Positions 28,701 to 37,546 of a stretch of DNA of 47,137 bases are shown here, piece after piece. This DNA comes from Bordetella parapertussis. GTDB taxonomy: Bacteria > Pseudomonadota > Gammaproteobacteria > Burkholderiales > Burkholderiaceae_C. Location: the NCBI GenBank assembly GCA_945900685.1, contig CAMDJS010000002.1, forward strand, positions 1 to 47,137, written 5' to 3'. Below the pieces are notes generated by a model. The model did no database searches and had not been told where the DNA came from. It was given only the letters and a program-made list of their open reading frames with translations. How positions within the stretch are numbered: the first letter of the stretch is position 1; the number at the start of each line of letters is the position of its first letter. A program made the translations under genes and the position numbers.

Positions 28701-29819
28701 ATGAAATCCCATCCCAAAGATGCTTATGCACCGATCGATGACCAGACCAGCCAGACCGACGACCAACGCATCAAGGACATCACCGTGCTGCCGCCACCCG
28801 AACATTTGATCCGCTTCTTTCCGATTGCTGGAACCGCTGTCGAAAATTTGATCAGTCAGACACGCCAGCGCATCGCCAAAATCATGGCCAACAAAGACGA
28901 CCGCTTGCTGGTGGTCATGGGACCGTGCTCTATCCACGACCCAGCGGCGGCGCTGGACTATGCGCGCCGTTTGAAAGCCGAGCGCGAAAAATACAAGGAC
29001 ACATTGGAAATCGTCATGCGCGTGTATTTTGAGAAACCGCGCACCACGGTCGGCTGGAAAGGCTTGATCAACGACCCTTACCTTGACGAGAGTTTTCGCA
29101 TTGACGAAGGCCTGCGCATCGCACGCCAATTGCTGATTGAAATCAACCGCACCGGCGTTCCCGCTGGCAGTGAATTTCTGGATGTGATTTCACCGCAGTA
29201 CATCGGTGATTTGATCAGTTGGGGCGCTATTGGTGCCCGCACCACTGAGAGCCAAGTGCATCGCGAATTGGCCTCCGGTTTGTCCGCGCCCATTGGCTTT
29301 AAAAACGGCACCGATGGCAACATCAAAATCGCGACAGACGCGATACAAGCTGCGGCACGCGGTCACCATTTTTTGTCCGTGCATAAAAACGGGCAGGTGG
29401 CGATTGTGCAAACCCAAGGCAACCCAGATTGCCACGTGATTTTGCGCGGCGGCAAAGCGCCCAACTATGACGCCGCCAGCGTGTCATCAGCTTGCAAAGA
29501 GCTGGAAGCCGCCAAATTGCCAGCCACATTGATGGTCGACTGCAGCCACGCCAACAGCAGCAAACAACACGAACGCCAGTTGGTGGTGGCCAAAGACATA
29601 GCCGCTCAATTGGCAGATGGTTCTCACCAGGTGTTCGGTGTCATGGTGGAAAGCCATTTGCAGCCAGGCGCGCAAAAATTCACGCCCGGCAAAGACAAGG
29701 TCGAGGGCTTGGTCTACGGCCAAAGCATCACCGACGCCTGCCTGTCATGGGACGATTCGTTGGAAGTGCTGAAGGTGTTGGACGAAGGCATCAAAGCGCG
29801 TCGCCAAGCGAAGAAATAA
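28701..29819 (+). CDS. aroG: 3-deoxy-7-phosphoheptulonate (DAHP) synthase, class I
   Basis: The 372-residue enzyme condenses phosphoenolpyruvate and erythrose 4-phosphate in the first step of the shikimate pathway. Class I AroFGH-type features are visible: MGPCSIHDP near residue 72, RVYFEKPRTTVGWKGLINDP near 112 (given in part), GARTTESQVHRE and DCSHANSSKQ. Length matches the AroG/F/H type. The feedback-inhibiting amino acid is not certain from sequence, but the Phe/Tyr-rich leader suggests Phe- or Tyr-responsive control. AGGAG at 28690-28694 precedes the ATG. A hairpin terminator follows. Confidence 0.95.
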   Translation: MKSHPKDAYAPIDDQTSQTDDQRIKDITVLPPPEHLIRFFPIAGTAVENLISQTRQRIAKIMANKDDRLLVVMGPCSIHDPAAALDYARRLKAEREKYKDTLEIVMRVYFEKPRTTVGWKGLINDPYLDESFRIDEGLRIARQLLIEINRTGVPAGSEFLDVISPQYIGDLISWGAIGARTTESQVHRELASGLSAPIGFKNGTDGNIKIATDAIQAAARGHHFLSVHKNGQVAIVQTQGNPDCHVILRGGKAPNYDAASVSSACKELEAAKLPATLMVDCSHANSSKQHERQLVVAKDIAAQLADGSHQVFGVMVESHLQPGAQKFTPGKDKVEGLVYGQSITDACLSWDDSLEVLKVLDEGIKARRQAKK

Positions 29820-29830
29820 GCCTTCTAATG

Positions 29831-29860
29831 AAAACGGACTGCTAGGAAGTCCGTTTTTTT
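29831..29860 (+). terminator. Terminator after aroG
   Basis: A 10-bp stem (29831-29840 with 29848-29857), loop GCTAGGA, ends in a T run. The A-rich 5' side means it could also act on the minus strand for mpl. A further short inverted repeat, GTTCAT/ATGAAC at 29865-29881, lies next to the mpl stop. Confidence 0.88.
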
Positions 29861-29883
29861 ATGTGTTCATCACTGATGAACTT

Positions 29884-31290
29884 TCAGTGCTTGAGCGCAT
29901 CCAGCAGTTGTTGGTGTATGCCGCCAAAGCCGCCGTTGCTCATGCACACAATCTGATCGCCGGGCCGCGCTGCGGCCTTGACCTGTGACACCAGCGTTGC
30001 GATGTTGTCTGCCACGCTGGCGCGCGCGCCCATGGGCGCGAGGGCTTCAGCCGCATGCCAATCCAGACCGGCGGTGTGGCAAAACGCCAGATCAGCTTGC
30101 TCAAGGCTCCAAGGCAATTGTGATTTCATGGCGCCGAGTTTCATAGTGTTGCTGCGCGGCTCGAACACCGCCAGTATGCGGGCCTGACCCACGCTGCGAC
30201 GCAAACCGTCTAAGGTCGTGCGAATCGCGGTTGGGTGATGGGCAAAATCGTCAAATACGTTGATGGCTTGCGCGCCGCTTCCTATGCTGCCGCGCAACTC
30301 CATGCGGCGGCGCACATTCTCAAAACGTCCCAAAGCATCAGCCGCTTGGGTTGGCGTCACGCCCACATGCGCTGCGGCGGCAATGGCCGCTAAGGCGTTC
30401 ATTTGGTTATGCACGCCGGTCAAATTCCAACGAACCTGAGCCACTGGCTTACCGGATTGGAGCACTTCGAAATCATGCGGCTCGCCCTGAGCCTGCCATT
30501 CACCGCCTTGGCCGAAACCGGCGACTGCGCTCCAGTGCCCCATGCCCAGCACGCGCTGCAAACTCTCTTGTTCGGCATTCACCACCAGACAGCCGCTGCC
30601 CGGTACGGTGCGCACCAAATGGTGAAACTGACGCTCGATGGCCGCGAGATTGTCAAAAATATCCGCGTGATCAAACTCTAAGTTGTTCAACACGGCGGTG
30701 CGCGGGTGGTAATGCACAAACTTGCTGCGCTTGTCAAAAAACGCGGTGTCGTATTCGTCGGCTTCAATCACAAACAAAGGTCGGCTTTGTCCAGCAGCGA
30801 CTTGTCCCAAACGCGCCGACACGCCGAAATTCAGTGGCACGCCGCCGATCAAAAAACCCGGCGTCAAACCGGCCTGATCAAGTATCCAGCTCAGCATGGC
30901 CGTGGTGGTGGTTTTGCCGTGCGTACCGGCTACGGCCAGCACATGCCGGGTTTGGCCGGGGGCGTGCAGCACATGGTCGCTCAGCCATTGCGGGCCGCTG
31001 GTGTAGGGCAGACCGGCTTCTAAAATCGCTTCCATCAACGGGTAACGGGGTGAGCCGTCAGCACTTCTGGCGCGTGACACCACATTGCCGACCACAAACA
31101 TGTCGGGCTTCAAACTCAACTGCTCAGCGCTGTAGCCCTCTATCAATTCAATGCCCAAAGCGCGCAACTGGTCGCTCATCGGAGGGTAAACGCCGGTATC
31201 GCAACCGGTGACCCGGTGACCGGCTTCGCGGGCCAAGGCGGCCAGACCGCCCATAAAGGTGCCGCAAATGCCTAATATATGAATGTGCAT
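29884..31290 (-). CDS. mpl: UDP-MurNAc:L-alanyl-gamma-D-glutamyl-meso-DAP ligase Mpl
   Basis: The 468-residue Mur-type ligase recycles the tripeptide released from murein back onto UDP-MurNAc. It begins MHIHILGICGTFMGGLA, the Mpl version of the N-terminal loop, and has GTHGKTT at residues 122-128, EADEYDTAFFDKRSKF (which separates Mpl from MurC) and DDFAHHPTAI. The ATG at 31290 gives the family N-terminus. The upstream extension lacks support, and TACAAT at 31299-31304 lies 8 bases upstream with no Shine-Dalgarno sequence. Together with AmpD in this window it supports an active muropeptide recycling pathway. Confidence 0.95.
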   Translation of the reverse strand: MHIHILGICGTFMGGLAALAREAGHRVTGCDTGVYPPMSDQLRALGIELIEGYSAEQLSLKPDMFVVGNVVSRARSADGSPRYPLMEAILEAGLPYTSGPQWLSDHVLHAPGQTRHVLAVAGTHGKTTTTAMLSWILDQAGLTPGFLIGGVPLNFGVSARLGQVAAGQSRPLFVIEADEYDTAFFDKRSKFVHYHPRTAVLNNLEFDHADIFDNLAAIERQFHHLVRTVPGSGCLVVNAEQESLQRVLGMGHWSAVAGFGQGGEWQAQGEPHDFEVLQSGKPVAQVRWNLTGVHNQMNALAAIAAAAHVGVTPTQAADALGRFENVRRRMELRGSIGSGAQAINVFDDFAHHPTAIRTTLDGLRRSVGQARILAVFEPRSNTMKLGAMKSQLPWSLEQADLAFCHTAGLDWHAAEALAPMGARASVADNIATLVSQVKAAARPGDQIVCMSNGGFGGIHQQLLDALKH

Positions 31291-31298
31291 GGAGATGC

Positions 31299-31304
31299 AT
31301 TGTA
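31299..31304 (-). promoter_or_regulatory. Candidate mpl -10 element at near-leaderless spacing
   Basis: Read on the minus strand, TACAAT is 8 bases before the ATG at 31290. The -35 region is not recognisable. Confidence 0.38.
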
Positions 31305-31380
31305 GAAGTCGCAGGTGGACAGGCTTTGCCAAGCCCTGAGAACTGCTGAGGTCTTGTCGGATCAAGTCACAATCCAGGTC

Positions 31381-31974
31381 ATGACAAGCGATACCGCACA
31401 GGAAATTGCCGCCACCGCTGCCCGCTTGGTGGTAGAAGAGGGCATGGAATTCGGCCCGGCGAAGCGCCGGGCTGTGCGCGAACTCGGTTTATCCCCGCGC
31501 CAAGCATTGCCAGACAACGACTTGCTGGAGCGTGAAGTTTTTGACTATGTGCAATTGTTTTGTGCAGACACCCAACCGCAAGAATTGCTGGCCTTGCGTC
31601 AATTGGCGCTGACTTGGATGCGGCGTTTGGAGGAATTCCGACCCCACTTAAGCGGTGCCGTCTGGCGCGGAACCGCCACCCGTTTATCGGATATTTACAT
31701 TCAACTGTTTTGCGATGACAGCAAACAAGCCGAACTGCAACTGCTGGATAAAGGGGTGCGTTTTGAGGTCAGCTCGGTCAGCGGTTTTCAAGGCGAGACT
31801 GTGGACGCCCTCAGCATACACAGCCGCTGCCCGGTATTGAATGAAGACATTGGCGTGCACCTGATGGTGTATGACTATGACGATTTGCGCGGCGCGCTGC
31901 TGCCCGACAGCCGCGGCAAGCCTATGCGTGGGGATATCGATGGATTGCAGCGCTTGGTGGACAATGACGTATGA
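31381..31974 (+). CDS. Conserved protein of unknown function with a nucleotidyltransferase-like motif
   Basis: The 197-residue product is not assigned. The N-terminal part (about 1-85) looks helical and begins with EIAATAARLVVEEGMEFG. A central segment at residues 97-107 reads GTATRLSDIYI, resembling the G-[ST]-x(n)-[ST]-D-x-D loop of pol-beta-type nucleotidyltransferases, but with Tyr at the second acidic position. The C-terminal half has ALSIHSRCPVLNEDIGVHLMVYDYDDLRGALLPD as a conserved-looking acidic block, abbreviated in the findings. From memory, similar proteins sit beside mpl in Comamonadaceae-type genomes. The ATG at 31381 is preferred over an upstream ATG at 31315 that would run back toward mpl. 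It overlaps the next gene (ATGA). Confidence 0.75.
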   Translation: MTSDTAQEIAATAARLVVEEGMEFGPAKRRAVRELGLSPRQALPDNDLLEREVFDYVQLFCADTQPQELLALRQLALTWMRRLEEFRPHLSGAVWRGTATRLSDIYIQLFCDDSKQAELQLLDKGVRFEVSSVSGFQGETVDALSIHSRCPVLNEDIGVHLMVYDYDDLRGALLPDSRGKPMRGDIDGLQRLVDNDV

Positions 31975-32513
31975 CTCAAGATATTGAAAAACCAAGCAAC
32001 TTTAGCCAAAGTAGGCGCAGCTTTGTGGCTGTGGCCGCAGGCGCCTTGGTCGCTGGGGTGGGAGCGGCCTGGTGGCGTAGCCAGTCACAGCAACTGCCGA
32101 CTGCCATGATGGACGCCTTGTGGAGCGCGGAGTTTGAGAGGCCAGATGGCTCGCCCTTGAAACTGGTTGATTTCAAAAACCATCCGCTGGTGATCAATTT
32201 TTGGGCGACCTGGTGTACCCCATGCGTGGAAGAAATGCCTTTATTGAACAGCTTCTTTCAAGAAAATGTAGCTAAAAACTGGCAAGTCTTGGGATTGGCT
32301 ATCGATCAGCCGAGCGCTGTCAAGCGGTTTTTAACCCAGTACCCGGTAGAATATGCCATCGGTATGGCTGGCTTGAATGGTACGCAGCTCATGACCGCAT
32401 TGGGCAACCAAGAAGGCGGCTTACCGTTTACTTTAGTGATAGATTCACAGGGCGGATTGCTACAGCGTAAACTTGGTAAACTGTCAGACAGCGATATTCG
32501 TTCCTGGACCTGA
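31971..32513 (+). CDS. TlpA-like thioredoxin-fold protein, exported
   Basis: The 180-residue protein has an N-terminal SRRSFVAVAAGALVAGVGAA signal region with a Tat-like twin arginine, followed by a thioredoxin fold with active site WCTPC (C82 and C85). TlpA/ResA-type proteins act as periplasmic thiol reductases, often in cytochrome maturation. The fold ends with GGLPFTLVIDSQG, containing the cis-proline region. It starts inside the stop codon of the preceding unknown gene, so the two are co-translated, and it precedes accB by 88 bases. Confidence 0.9.
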   Translation: MTQDIEKPSNFSQSRRSFVAVAAGALVAGVGAAWWRSQSQQLPTAMMDALWSAEFERPDGSPLKLVDFKNHPLVINFWATWCTPCVEEMPLLNSFFQENVAKNWQVLGLAIDQPSAVKRFLTQYPVEYAIGMAGLNGTQLMTALGNQEGGLPFTLVIDSQGGLLQRKLGKLSDSDIRSWT

Positions 32514-32537
32514 AGCCAGTTCCCGTTTGGGTGGCGT

Positions 32538-32567
32538 TAGACCATTGTTTTGAAAATAGTGTAAATT
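32538..32567 (+). promoter_or_regulatory. Weak candidate accB promoter
   Basis: TAGACC (32538-32543) and TAAATT (32562-32567) are 18 bases apart in the AT-rich gap before accB. An alternative pair is TTGAAA (32550-32555) with TTATTA (32574-32579), also 18 bases apart. Neither is compelling. Confidence 0.3.
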
Positions 32568-32601
32568 AGCAGCTTATTAACAGCAATTCACTGTAAGTTA
32601 T

Positions 32602-33066
32602 ATGGATTTAAGAAAACTTAAAACGCTGATCGACTTGGTTTCCGAGTCCAATGTGTCTGAACTTGAGATCACCGAAGCCGAGGGCAAGGTTCGTATTGTC
32701 AAAGGTCCGGTTGGCGCTCCCATGGCAGTGGCCGCACCCTTGATGGTGGCCGCGCCAGTGCCTGGCGCGTCAGCGGATGGATCGGCGGCGGCACCTGCAA
32801 CGCCTGCCGCGGCCGAACCGGCCGCCATCAGCGGCCACATCGTCAAGTCGCCCATGGTGGGCACGTTTTACACAGCATCCAGTCCGGAAGCCAAACCCTT
32901 TGTCCAAGTGGGCAGTGTCATCAATGAAGGCGACACCATTTGCATCATTGAAGCCATGAAAATCCTCAATGAAATCGAGGCGGACAAAAGCGGAACAGTC
33001 ACGCGCATCATGGTGGTCAACGGCCAGGCTGTCGAGTACGGTCAATCTCTTTTCATCATCGAGTGA
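32602..33066 (+). CDS. accB: Biotin carboxyl carrier protein of acetyl-CoA carboxylase
   Basis: The 154-residue protein carries the biotin prosthetic group that shuttles carboxylate between AccC and AccAD in the first step of fatty acid synthesis. A helical N-terminal part is followed by an Ala/Pro-rich hinge (about 40-75) and a biotinyl domain. The biotinylation site is K120 in EAMKI. The biotinyl thumb is present as [15 protein letters not shown]. accC follows after 9 bases, the conserved operon order. Confidence 0.97.
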   Translation: MDLRKLKTLIDLVSESNVSELEITEAEGKVRIVKGPVGAPMAVAAPLMVAAPVPGASADGSAAAPATPAAAEPAAISGHIVKSPMVGTFYTASSPEAKPFVQVGSVINEGDTICIIEAMKILNEIEADKSGTVTRIMVVNGQAVEYGQSLFIIE

Positions 33067-33075
33067 TTCCCGGAC

Positions 33076-34425
33076 ATGTTTAAAAAGATTCTGATCGCCA
33101 ACCGGGGCGAAATAGCACTTCGCATACAGCGCGCCTGTAAAGAACTCGGTGTCGAAGCTGTGGTGGTCTATTCCGAAGCTGACCGTGAAGCCAAATACGT
33201 CAAGTTGGCTGAAGAGGCTGTGTGTATTGGTCCGGCGGCTTCCGCTCAAAGTTACCTGAACATGCCGGCCATCATTTCTGCGGCAGAAGTCACGGATGCC
33301 CAAGCCATTCATCCCGGTTACGGGTTTTTGAGCGAAAACGCTGACTTTGCCGAGCGGGTTGAAAAAAGTGGTTTTGTTTTTATCGGACCTACGCCTGAAT
33401 CCATCCGTATGATGGGAGACAAGGTGTCTGCCAAGCACGCCATGATCAAGGCCGGTGTGCCTTGTGTTCCCGGCTCAGACGGCGAGTTGCCGGACGACCC
33501 AGCAGAGATACGTCGGATTGGTAAATCGGTGGGTTACCCGGTCATCATCAAGGCGGCAGGCGGCGGCGGCGGTCGCGGCATGCGGGTCGTGCACAACGAA
33601 GCGGCCTTGATCCATGCGGTGCAAACCACCAAAGCCGAAGCGGGTGCTGCGTTTGGCAATCCGGCGGTTTACATGGAAAAGTTTTTGCAAAACCCTCGGC
33701 ATATTGAAATTCAAATACTGGCGGATAACTTCAAAAACGCCATTTACCTGGGTGAGCGCGACTGCTCCATGCAGCGCCGTCACCAAAAAGTGATCGAAGA
33801 AGCACCTGCGCCCGGCATTGCCCGCAAGCTGATTGAACGCATCGGTGAGCGCTGCGTGGCGGCCTGCAAAAAAATGGGTTATCGCGGCGCGGGTACGTTT
33901 GAGTTTTTGTATGAAAACGGCGAGTTCTATTTCATTGAGATGAACACCCGCGTGCAAGTCGAACACCCGGTCACTGAATTCATCACCGGTGTGGATATTG
34001 TCAAAACCCAGATCATGACCGCCTCCGGCATGAAACTGCCTTATACGCAGCGACAAATCGAAATCAAAGGCCACGCGATTGAATGCCGTGTGAATGCGGA
34101 GGACCCGTTCAAGTTCACACCTTCCCCCGGACGCATCACCATGTGGCACCCACCGGGCGGACCCGGCGTACGGGTGGATTCACACATCTACACCAATTAT
34201 TTTGTTCCTTCCAATTACGACTCCATGATCGGCAAAATCATTGTGTACGGCGACACACGCGAGCATGCATTGGCGCGTATGCGTACGGCCTTGGGTGAGA
34301 CCGTGGTGGAAGGTATCAACACCAATATTGCGTTGCACCGCGAGCTGATGGATGACCCGGGCTTCATCAGCGGCGGCACCAATATCCATTACTTGGAAGA
34401 ATGGCTGGCGGTTCGTCAATCCTGA
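33076..34425 (+). CDS. accC: Biotin carboxylase subunit of acetyl-CoA carboxylase
   Basis: The 449-residue ATP-grasp enzyme carboxylates biotin on AccB. The product begins [20 protein letters not shown] and shows the glycine-rich [11 protein letters not shown] loop near residues 160-170, [18 protein letters not shown] and [14 protein letters not shown] active-site motifs. The length is normal for AccC. Its stop shares one base with the prmA start (TGATG). Confidence 0.98.
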   Translation: MFKKILIANRGEIALRIQRACKELGVEAVVVYSEADREAKYVKLAEEAVCIGPAASAQSYLNMPAIISAAEVTDAQAIHPGYGFLSENADFAERVEKSGFVFIGPTPESIRMMGDKVSAKHAMIKAGVPCVPGSDGELPDDPAEIRRIGKSVGYPVIIKAAGGGGGRGMRVVHNEAALIHAVQTTKAEAGAAFGNPAVYMEKFLQNPRHIEIQILADNFKNAIYLGERDCSMQRRHQKVIEEAPAPGIARKLIERIGERCVAACKKMGYRGAGTFEFLYENGEFYFIEMNTRVQVEHPVTEFITGVDIVKTQIMTASGMKLPYTQRQIEIKGHAIECRVNAEDPFKFTPSPGRITMWHPPGGPGVRVDSHIYTNYFVPSNYDSMIGKIIVYGDTREHALARMRTALGETVVEGINTNIALHRELMDDPGFISGGTNIHYLEEWLAVRQS

Positions 34426-35309
34426 TGGTTGAGTTGCGATTGCATTGTCCGCAAGACCAGGTGGACACCATCAGCGAAGCCTTGATGGCTTTGGATGCGC
34501 TCAGTGTGTCCGTTGAAGATGCTGACGCACACACTGACCAAGAACATGCATTGTTCGGTGAACCCGGCATGCCACCGCCTGCAGCCGGTTGGCTTCGTTC
34601 TCACGTCTTTGCTTTATTTGCCAATGAGGCAACAGCACAAGAAGCCGGGCAGTTGCTCGTACTGCAAGCCTTTTTTGAAAACAGCAGTTTGCAAGGCATC
34701 GCTGAGGTGCCCGAGCAGGACTGGGTGCGTTTGACGCAATCACAGTTTGAGCCGGTTCCCATCACCGACACATTTTGGGTGGTGCCCAGTTGGCACCAAG
34801 CCCCGGCACAAGCGCAATGGGTATTGCGATTGGACCCCGGTTTGGCATTCGGCACTGGCACGCACCCGACCACGCGCATGTGTTTGCGTTGGATTGCCAT
34901 GCATCCGCCCTCAGGCCAACGTGTATTGGATTACGGTTGCGGTTCCGGCATATTGGCCATTGGTGCTGCCATGATGGGAGCTTCGCATGTGGATGCCGTC
35001 GATATCGACCCTGATGCGGTCAAAGCCACTTTGGCAAACGCCATGGACAACCAAGTCAAGATCAACACAGGTTTGCCTGAATTGGCGCAAGGCACATACC
35101 CGCTGGTGGTGGCCAACATATTGGCTGCACCTTTGAAGGTGTTGGCGCCTTTATTGTGTGCCCACGTACAGGCCTCAGGCCAATTGCTTTTGGCAGGTAT
35201 TTTGCAAAGACAGGCAGAAGACATTCAATCAGCCTACCAACCTTACATATCGCTTCAAGTGGCTGACGCTCAAGATGGCTGGGTATTGATGCATGGTCGC
35301 CTTGCCTAA
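34425..35309 (+). CDS. prmA: Ribosomal protein L11 methyltransferase PrmA
   Basis: The 294-residue SAM-dependent enzyme trimethylates ribosomal protein L11. An N-terminal L11-recognition domain is followed by a methyltransferase domain with DPGLAFGTGTHPTTRMCL near residue 136, the SAM motif LDYGCGSGILAIGA near 168-181 and the VVANILAAPL catalytic motif. The ATG at 34425 overlaps accC by one base. The prmA position after accBC is conserved in beta- and gammaproteobacteria. Confidence 0.96.
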   Translation: MVELRLHCPQDQVDTISEALMALDALSVSVEDADAHTDQEHALFGEPGMPPPAAGWLRSHVFALFANEATAQEAGQLLVLQAFFENSSLQGIAEVPEQDWVRLTQSQFEPVPITDTFWVVPSWHQAPAQAQWVLRLDPGLAFGTGTHPTTRMCLRWIAMHPPSGQRVLDYGCGSGILAIGAAMMGASHVDAVDIDPDAVKATLANAMDNQVKINTGLPELAQGTYPLVVANILAAPLKVLAPLLCAHVQASGQLLLAGILQRQAEDIQSAYQPYISLQVADAQDGWVLMHGRLA

Positions 35310-35328
35310 ACTTTGACACGCAGCATCC

Positions 35329-36012
35329 ATGGCCATCGTCACTCTTTGCCCTCAATGTCAAACTGGTTTCTCCGTACAACCTGAGCACTTAAGCGCGGCA
35401 GACGGTTGGGTGAAGTGTGGAAAGTGTGAGCACTTGTTTCAAGTGGATCAGCATTTGTTTGAGATGGATGACCCGCAGCCTGTGCAGGAGTTTCTTCAAC
35501 CTTTGTCTAGACCCTTGCAGGCAGATACCAAGCACGAAACAGGTCAACATCAAGACACGACCGTGGTTCTGATGTTGCTGGCTCTGCTGGCGTTTGGCTT
35601 GCTTATGCAATTTGTATTTCATCAGCGCCATGTGATTGCTGCGCGTGTCCCTGAACTGCAACCTGCGTTGCAATGGTTTTGCAAGCCCATGAACTGTCAA
35701 CTCAGCATTCCTATGGACACAGAATTGTTTTCCATGGAGTCAAGTACGTTCAAACGATTGGATGAAACCACATTTGTATTTGAAGGAACGGTTAGGAATT
35801 TGAGCGAGGGCGCGTTGATGCCGCCTGCATTGGAGTTGACATTGAATGGTGAGGGCGATGTTCGCGTTCGCAAAGTGATTTCAGCAGACCAACTTGGGTT
35901 TCATGTGCCTTTACGCCCCTTGGGAAATCATGCTTTCACCCTCAGATTTACCTTGGACCCTTCACTTTCGCAGACAATAGACGGCTTCAGGGCATTGCTT
36001 TTTTACCCTTAA
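35329..36012 (+). CDS. Zinc-ribbon and DUF3426 membrane protein
   Basis: The 227-residue protein starts with a MJ0042-type zinc ribbon whose four cysteines are C7, C10, C30 and C33 (CPQC and CGKC). A polar linker, one membrane helix at about residues 78-98 and a C-terminal DUF3426 domain (about 105-227) follow. The zinc ribbon would be cytoplasmic and DUF3426 periplasmic. Function is unknown; it commonly follows prmA in Burkholderiales. It starts 19 bases after prmA. Confidence 0.88.
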   Translation: MAIVTLCPQCQTGFSVQPEHLSAADGWVKCGKCEHLFQVDQHLFEMDDPQPVQEFLQPLSRPLQADTKHETGQHQDTTVVLMLLALLAFGLLMQFVFHQRHVIAARVPELQPALQWFCKPMNCQLSIPMDTELFSMESSTFKRLDETTFVFEGTVRNLSEGALMPPALELTLNGEGDVRVRKVISADQLGFHVPLRPLGNHAFTLRFTLDPSLSQTIDGFRALLFYP

Positions 36013-36034
36013 TTTTTACAGATCGGATTGAGCT

Positions 36035-36919
36035 ATGGCAGTTGTCATTTGTGGGTCACTGGCGTTTGACACCATCATGCATTTCGAGGGCAGGTTCAAA
36101 GAACAAATATTGCCTGAACAACTGCACATATTGAACGTGTCCTTTCTGGTTCCTCGGTTGCAGCGAGAGTTCGGTGGATGCGCAGGCAATATTGCCTATG
36201 GATTGAAATTGTTAGGCGGCCATGCGTTGCCCATGGCGACATTGGGCAATGATGGTGAAAGCTATCTCAACAGACTGCAGCACTTGGGTATTTCAACTGA
36301 TTTTGTGAAGATGGTTGCAGATGATTACACGGCGCAGGCCATGATCATGACGGATTTGGACAATAACCAAATTACTGCCTTTCATCCCGGTGCCATGATG
36401 CAAGCGCACATCACGCGTGTTGAAAAGCGTGCTGATATCAGTTTGGGTATTGTGTCTCCCGACGGGCGGGATGCCATGCTGCAGCATGCACAGCAGTTTG
36501 CACAAGCAGGCATACCTTTTGTATTTGATCCCGGTCAGGGATTGCCTATGTTCAATGGCGAAGAATTGCGCCACTTCATCGACTTGGCCACCTGGGTTAC
36601 GGTGAATGATTATGAAGGAAAAATGCTCAGTGACCGTACCGGTATGGACAGCGCGGCTATCTCTGCCAAGGTCAAGGGACTGGTTGTGACCTTGGGTGCC
36701 AATGGTTGCGAAGTGTGGCAACAAGGGCAGATGCATTTGGTAGCGCCGGTCAAAGCAACTGCAGTGATCGACCCAACAGGTTGTGGTGACGCTTGGCGCA
36801 GTGCTTTATTGTTTGGATTAGATCAAGACTGGGATTTACTTCGCTGCGCTGAGTTGGGCAACAAAGTCGGGGCTATCAAAATTGCGAGTCGCGGCCCGCA
36901 AAACTATTCGCTGACATAA
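36035..36919 (+). CDS. PfkB-family carbohydrate/nucleoside kinase
   Basis: The 294-residue protein is a ribokinase-fold kinase of adenosine kinase-like type. The N-terminal VICGSLAFDTIMHF strand and GGCAGNIAYGLKLLGG substrate motif are typical. The late anion-hole signature is DPTGCGDAWRS, with catalytic base D252. The substrate cannot be named: members phosphorylate sugars or nucleosides. It follows the DUF3426 gene by 22 bases and ends in a convergent terminator shared with the histone-like gene. Confidence 0.9.
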   Translation: MAVVICGSLAFDTIMHFEGRFKEQILPEQLHILNVSFLVPRLQREFGGCAGNIAYGLKLLGGHALPMATLGNDGESYLNRLQHLGISTDFVKMVADDYTAQAMIMTDLDNNQITAFHPGAMMQAHITRVEKRADISLGIVSPDGRDAMLQHAQQFAQAGIPFVFDPGQGLPMFNGEELRHFIDLATWVTVNDYEGKMLSDRTGMDSAAISAKVKGLVVTLGANGCEVWQQGQMHLVAPVKATAVIDPTGCGDAWRSALLFGLDQDWDLLRCAELGNKVGAIKIASRGPQNYSLT

Positions 36920-36949
36920 AAAAACCCGGTGCACTTTAAGCACCGGGTT
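36918..36949 (-). terminator. Terminator of the histone-like gene, partly bidirectional
   Basis: A 10-bp perfect stem (36923-36932 with 36940-36949), loop ACTTTAA on the plus strand, is followed on the minus strand by a run of T (complement of the A run at 36918-36924). It lies after the minus-strand histone gene and overlaps the stop of the plus-strand kinase gene, so it serves the minus strand best. Confidence 0.85.
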
Positions 36950-36972
36950 GGAAACAAACGTGAATCGCTTGT

Positions 36973-37446
36973 TCAGGGCTTGGCCGATGTTGGAAAAGGC
37001 CAGGCTGCCTGAGGATTCAATGTGGTTTGAGCCACATGAGCAACCGATGGGGCTGCTGCGCTTGCGTGCGGTTTGGCCGCTGGTTTGCTTGCAGGTTTTT
37101 TTGCGACTGGTTTAGCAGCCGGTATTTTTGCTGCTGGTTTGCTACTTGTTACTTTTTTTTTAGCAGCAGGTTTTTTCGCTGCAGGCTTTTTAGCCGCAGC
37201 TTTTTTGGCGGCGGGCTTTTTAGCTGCGGCTTTTTTAGCTGCGGGCTTTTTGGCAGCAGCTTTCTTCGCTACAGGCTTTTTAGCCGCGACTTTTTTCGCT
37301 ACAGGCTTTTTCGCAGCAGGCTTTTTCTTGACTGCTGGTTTTTTAGCTGCGGCTTTTTTCGCTACAGGTTTCTTTGCAGCAGCTTTTTTCGCCGCTGTTT
37401 TTTTTGCTGCTGGTTTTTTTGCAGCGGATTTTTTTGCAGTTGCCAT
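36973..37446 (-). CDS. Histone H1-like lysine/alanine-rich nucleoid protein
   Basis: The 157-residue protein is built almost entirely from KPAAKK- and KKAAA-type repeats up to about residue 105, followed by an Ala/Pro/Lys-rich region and a short less basic end with AAWPFP. Such proteins (for example the BpH family of Bordetella and AlgP-like tails) bind DNA through their positive charge and affect nucleoid structure. No globular domain is seen. The start has a good AGGAGAG site 7 bases upstream. Length often varies between strains because of the repeats. It resembles the N-terminal half of the dksA product in this window. Confidence 0.88.
   Translation of the reverse strand: MATAKKSAAKKPAAKKTAAKKAAAKKPVAKKAAAKKPAVKKKPAAKKPVAKKVAAKKPVAKKAAAKKPAAKKAAAKKPAAKKAAAKKPAAKKPAAKKKVTSSKPAAKIPAAKPVAKKPASKPAAKPHASAAAPSVAHVAQTTLNPQAAWPFPTSAKP
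37120..37440 (-). repeat. Imperfect tandem repeats inside the histone-like gene
   Basis: On the plus strand, units such as GCTTTTTTAGCTGCGG and GGCTTTTTAGCCGC recur about every 15-30 bases. They encode (K/A)KKP(A/V)A units on the minus strand and could expand or contract by recombination or slippage. Confidence 0.75.
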
Positions 37447-37489
37447 TAGATACTCTCCTAGATCAAGATCTTAGATCGTTGGTTCAAAA

Positions 37490-37513
37490 CACTTGGCCTT
37501 TTCAGTCCAAGTG
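37490..37513 (-). terminator. Possible weak terminator between nrdB and the histone-like gene
   Basis: On the minus strand a 7-bp stem (CACTTGG with CCAAGTG, 10-base loop) is followed by TTTT. It follows a longer 13-bp stem-loop at 37517-37546 that has no T run. Confidence 0.35.
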
Positions 37514-37516
37514 ATT

Positions 37517-37546
37517 CATGGTGCTGAACCGATGTCCAACACCATG
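37517..37546 (-). other. Long stem-loop downstream of nrdB
   Basis: Arms at 37517-37529 and 37534-37546 form a 13-bp stem (two G-T wobbles on the minus strand) around a 4-base loop. It may protect the nrdB 3' end or sit in the leader of the histone-like gene; there is no T run. Confidence 0.45.

Noticed and set aside
28547..28741. 64-codon frame overlapping the aroG leader and terminator
   Set aside because: It reads through the terminator stem and T run in another frame and overlaps the aroG start; the shorter Phe/Tyr frame explains the region better.
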